Part shown: positions 5,831 through 8,136 of the stretch, piece by piece
Numbering within the stretch: position 1 is the stretch's first letter
Layout of the letters: each line of letters starts with the position of its first letter
Assembly: GCA_029557025.1 (NCBI GenBank)
Contig: JAKPRU010000725.1
Coordinates: 1-8,136, forward strand
Length of the DNA stretch: 8,136 nt
Direction of reading: 5' to 3'
Source: Candidatus Omnitrophota bacterium
GTDB lineage: Bacteria; Hinthialibacterota; Hinthialibacteria; Hinthialibacterales; JAKPRU01
Made by a program: the position numbers and the translations under genes
Notes under the pieces: model-generated
Database searches by the model: none
The model's input: the letters and a program-made list of their open reading frames with translations, nothing else
Told to the model about the DNA's origin: nothing

Positions 5831-7713
5831 TATTTTGTCTCCTTGGGAGAATACTCTTTCCACATTCCGGTTTCATTGACCTCTAACAATTCGAGGTCTC
5901 GCTGCAATTCCAATTCGGCTACACGATATCTCACCATGGCAGAGGTGAGGGCGTTTTGTGACGAGAGCAAAGCTCGTTGGGCTTCCAGGACATCGCGGAT
6001 GATGACCCGCCCGGCTTGCAGGGATAGGTTCGTACTTTTAACGCGGCGCTCGGCGAGTTCGACAGCCTGGGCCTGGATTTGCAAACTTGCCCGGGAGTCC
6101 TCCAATGTGCGCAAACGGGTGCGCACATTTAGTTTTACCGAATCTTCCGCATCCTGCAAATCCCGAACGGCCCGCTCCAATGCCAAAATGCTCTGGCGAT
6201 AGGCGACAATTTCCCGGGTCCGTTCGATGGGCAAATCCAGACTCAATAAGCCATTATATCGCCCTTTTTCAAGATTGAGATCCGCGCTGTCGGGTTGGTC
6301 AACCGATCCCAGCCCCCGACGCTCACCCACCGAGGTACTTCCCAGCAAGGAGAGCTCCGTTCGCAGCCCGTCCGCAGCCACAATGACCCCGCGTTGCGCG
6401 TCATACACCCTGCCGAGAGCCGTGCGCAGATCGAGCCGGTTTTCCAGCGCCAATTGAAGCGCCTGATCCTCCTCCAGCTCCATCGGTCCCGCGCCTTCCC
6501 GGCCTAATGGAAGCAGTTCCACGGGAGCATCCGCCGGTGGTACGGTTTCCTCCACTTTCTGCGAAGCAGGCATTTTTATAATATTCCCGGTCGATTCGGC
6601 CAAACGGGTCAACTCCTCCCTGTCCAGTTCGATTTGAGCATCCGGCGGAAGGCCAAGAAGGTTCTTCAGGGAATCCATGCGACTCTCATAACTGATTTGC
6701 GCGCTGATCCACCCGTTTCGCGCACTCAGCTCATCCTGGACGGACTGATCCACCTGAATTGGGGACTGTTTCCCGGCATCGGCCAGTCGCCGAACCAGCC
6801 GCGTGGATGTGACCATCCGCCTGTAATTGGCCTCTGCATTATCAATCTGATCCAGCGCCTGCAACACAGCCAGATACTCCGAGGCAATGGACACGGCAAA
6901 TGTTTTCTTGTATCGCTCGAACGTGTAAATCGCATAGAGGGCGTCGCGTTCCGCCTGGGTGAGAGGTTCGGCCACTATCTCCTTTCCCGCGCCGCGAAGC
7001 AGCGGTATCGCAATGGAGGCATCGCCGAACAAACTGGAGGACGAATCATCGTATGGATACAGGAGCTTCGCTACATCCAGGCCGATCCGCCCGGTCAGCG
7101 TGATTCCGTTCAGAAACTGACGGGAGATACCTGCAAGTCCGGTGTTGGCGGCGCCGCTGTGGGTTTCATCCCCGCTCAGGTCCGCGCTCACCTCGCTGTC
7201 CAGTGAGCCGGTGAACGTGTCGCGGAACAAGTCGCGCTCCAGATCGAGACCCAAGGCCGCGCGAAAAACATTCTCCTTGCCGGTCTGATACTGGCGATTG
7301 TTGAGTGCGGCGATTTGAAGCGCGTCCATAAGGGTCAACCGGACAGGCCCTGTTGCCGAGGCCACTGTCGCAGCCTGCACTGTCTCACCTGCACTGAAAT
7401 AGGTGTCCTTGGGCCAATGCTCAATCGGCGGCAGCAACTTAGAGCTCAGGGAAGCCGGACTGGAGTAGGGAAGATTCTGGTCCAGCATCAATCGACGGCG
7501 CAACGTATCGGCAGGCGGCTCCATTGAAAACGGCTCTGTCTTTCCAAGCGCTTCCATTTGCTTCTGTTTGATGATTTTATAGGCATTCGCATCAACGCCC
7601 TCCCGACGTTCGCCCGGCGTCGCACAGGACAGCAGCAGAACGAGACTCACCGCAGAAACTGCCGGTCTGCGCCTCGACCCGATTGCTATACATATCTTTC
7701 TGAAAGTATCCAT
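5830..7713 (-). CDS. TolC-family outer-membrane efflux lipoprotein
   Basis: A 627-residue outer-membrane channel subunit, the exit duct of the efflux system. Residues 1-29 form a lipoprotein signal peptide ending in a lipobox, LLSC, with lipidated Cys30. The mature N-terminus has an extension of about 95 residues before the first efflux-protein repeat, which begins near LTLMDALQIAALNN (126-139). The second repeat begins near LEEDQALQLALENRLDLRTA (413-432) and runs to about 610. A Pro/Glu-rich linker (about 375-412) joins them. This two-repeat layout is typical of OEP proteins that trimerise into an alpha/beta-barrel channel. The full length exceeds the common 400-500 residues because of the extension and linker. 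The ATG at 7713 has no strong ribosome site, but an in-frame TGA 21 bases upstream excludes a longer ORF. It is first in the operon, ahead of adaptor, ATPase and permease. Confidence 0.92.
   Translation of the reverse strand: MDTFRKICIAIGSRRRPAVSAVSLVLLLSCATPGERREGVDANAYKIIKQKQMEALGKTEPFSMEPPADTLRRRLMLDQNLPYSSPASLSSKLLPPIEHWPKDTYFSAGETVQAATVASATGPVRLTLMDALQIAALNNRQYQTGKENVFRAALGLDLERDLFRDTFTGSLDSEVSADLSGDETHSGAANTGLAGISRQFLNGITLTGRIGLDVAKLLYPYDDSSSSLFGDASIAIPLLRGAGKEIVAEPLTQAERDALYAIYTFERYKKTFAVSIASEYLAVLQALDQIDNAEANYRRMVTSTRLVRRLADAGKQSPIQVDQSVQDELSARNGWISAQISYESRMDSLKNLLGLPPDAQIELDREELTRLAESTGNIIKMPASQKVEETVPPADAPVELLPLGREGAGPMELEEDQALQLALENRLDLRTALGRVYDAQRGVIVAADGLRTELSLLGSTSVGERRGLGSVDQPDSADLNLEKGRYNGLLSLDLPIERTREIVAYRQSILALERAVRDLQDAEDSVKLNVRTRLRTLEDSRASLQIQAQAVELAERRVKSTNLSLQAGRVIIRDVLEAQRALLSSQNALTSAMVRYRVAELELQRDLELLEVNETGMWKEYSPKETK
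5839..5844 (-). promoter_or_regulatory. Ribosome binding site of the adaptor gene within the tolC-like gene end
   Basis: AAGGAG on the minus strand falls in the last codons of the tolC-like gene, eight bases before the adaptor ATG at 5830. It decides the adaptor start. With the TAATG overlap it implies that translation of the two genes is coupled. Confidence 0.75.
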
Positions 7714-7767
7714 AGTTCGTAAACAAAGGCCTCATCCGAATCTTTCAGGTTAACAGGAACCCATTCT

Positions 7768-7850
7768 CTGAAGGATTGTTCTCTCTTGACACAGGGGGGT
7801 TAGGGGCTTGTTTCTCGGATATGCCCCGGAAGTGATCACGAATCCTTCAG
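7768..7850. repeat. Nested inverted repeat upstream of the efflux operon
   Basis: CTGAAGGATT (7768-7777) is perfectly mirrored by AATCCTTCAG (7841-7850), 63 bases apart. Inside it, GGGGC (7803-7807) is mirrored by GCCCC (7823-7827). The pairs are nested, so one stem-loop or cruciform could form. The palindrome GTGATCAC lies just inside the right arm. The whole element sits 55 bases upstream of the tolC-like ATG. Confidence 0.45.
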
Positions 7851-8017
7851 CAGGCAAACCGATTCCCTCACAGGAGCTGAAGCTCACTTACTACGTAAAA
7901 CGCACTCAGGTTGCGGATTATTGTCACTTTAATCACAAAATGACCGGATTTCAACGAAAACTTGACTTTCCGAGGGTAATGCAATTGAGTGAGGCTCCTG
8001 CCGAGCCGATTCTCTTG

Positions 8018-8095
8018 CCAAAGATTGGAGATGGAGAGGGCGGCGTCGATAAGTGGAATAGAATCAACCCCTTCTGTATCTCGCCCAATCTTTGG
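8018..8095. repeat. 11-base inverted repeat near the right window edge
   Basis: CCAAAGATTGG (8018-8028) is perfectly mirrored by CCAATCTTTGG (8085-8095) with 56 bases between. The overall size (78 bases) resembles the 83-base element at 7768-7850, but the arm sequences differ. It could be an intergenic palindromic repeat, the stem of a structured RNA or a miniature element. Confidence 0.45.
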
Positions 8096-8136
8096 GGGAG
8101 AGGATTGCAGGTATATTTCCGGATCAGGAGACAACC

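Larger units (their letters stand above)
7714..8136. other. Region upstream of the efflux operon, no convincing gene
   Basis: This 423-base stretch should hold the efflux operon promoter, but I could not identify a well-spaced -35/-10 pair on the minus strand. It contains two long-range inverted repeats (listed separately) and an 8-base perfect palindrome GTGATCAC (7832-7839) that could be an operator. Open frames exist on both strands: minus 7868-8134 from a TTG, and plus from about 7790 running off the end. Neither shows a recognisable family, a good ribosome site or a clear start. Confidence 0.5.

Noticed and set aside
7786..7791. TTGACA on the plus strand, possible -35
   Set aside because: No -10-like hexamer at 16-18 bases and no convincing plus-strand gene downstream.
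7757..7792. Minus-strand GTGTCA with GAGAAT 18 bases on, as a promoter of the efflux operon
   Set aside because: Each hexamer matches consensus at only four of six positions, which is expected often by chance. It is too weak to list as a promoter.
7868..8134. Minus-strand 88-codon frame upstream of the tolC-like gene
   Set aside because: It starts with TTG, has no recognisable family and spans an 11-base inverted repeat. The opposite strand is equally open, so it is probably non-coding.
1..8136. CRISPR arrays, tRNA or rRNA genes
   Set aside because: No regularly spaced direct repeats and no cloverleaf or rRNA-like conserved stretches were seen on either strand.

Overview
The window holds two unrelated transcription units that converge on a decayed insertion sequence. 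On the left, a GntR-type regulator cut off by the window edge (minus strand, bases 1-211) is divergent from a secreted sialidase-fold (BNR/Asp-box) protein (plus strand, 388-1581). The 176-base gap between them contains promoter-like sequences for both directions and two imperfect palindromes. This arrangement suggests a local regulator controlling a glycan-processing enzyme.

On the right, four tightly packed minus-strand genes (transcribed from 7713 down to 2018) encode a complete tripartite ABC efflux system. They are a TolC-family outer-membrane lipoprotein, a MacA/HlyD-type periplasmic adaptor, a MacB/LolD-type ATPase and a MacB-type permease. The junctions are a 1-base TAATG overlap, a 4-base gap and a 7-base ATGTTGA overlap, so the genes are very likely one operon with translational coupling. 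The ATPase and permease bind and hydrolyse ATP at the inner membrane, the adaptor spans the periplasm, and the TolC-like protein forms the outer-membrane exit duct. The cargo cannot be read from the sequence.

Between the convergent units (1582-2017) lies the remnant of an IS630-family transposase on the minus strand. It lacks its N-terminal part, has lost an internal segment and is frameshifted at the deletion joint. It begins within about 25 bases of the permease stop codon. The segment upstream of the efflux operon (7714-8136) has no convincing gene but carries two long-range inverted repeats of similar size.

The organism is a Gram-negative (diderm) bacterium of moderate GC content. A lipid-anchored TolC protein with a long N-terminal extension, together with a GntR plus Asp-box sialidase pair, would fit the PVC group (Kiritimatiellota, Lentisphaerota, Planctomycetota). 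That placement is an impression from family style, not proven here. I see no clear new system. The points most worth a second look are the frame relationship between the split MacB halves across a run of seven Gs, the repeat-bearing adaptor tail, and the regulatory palindromes.
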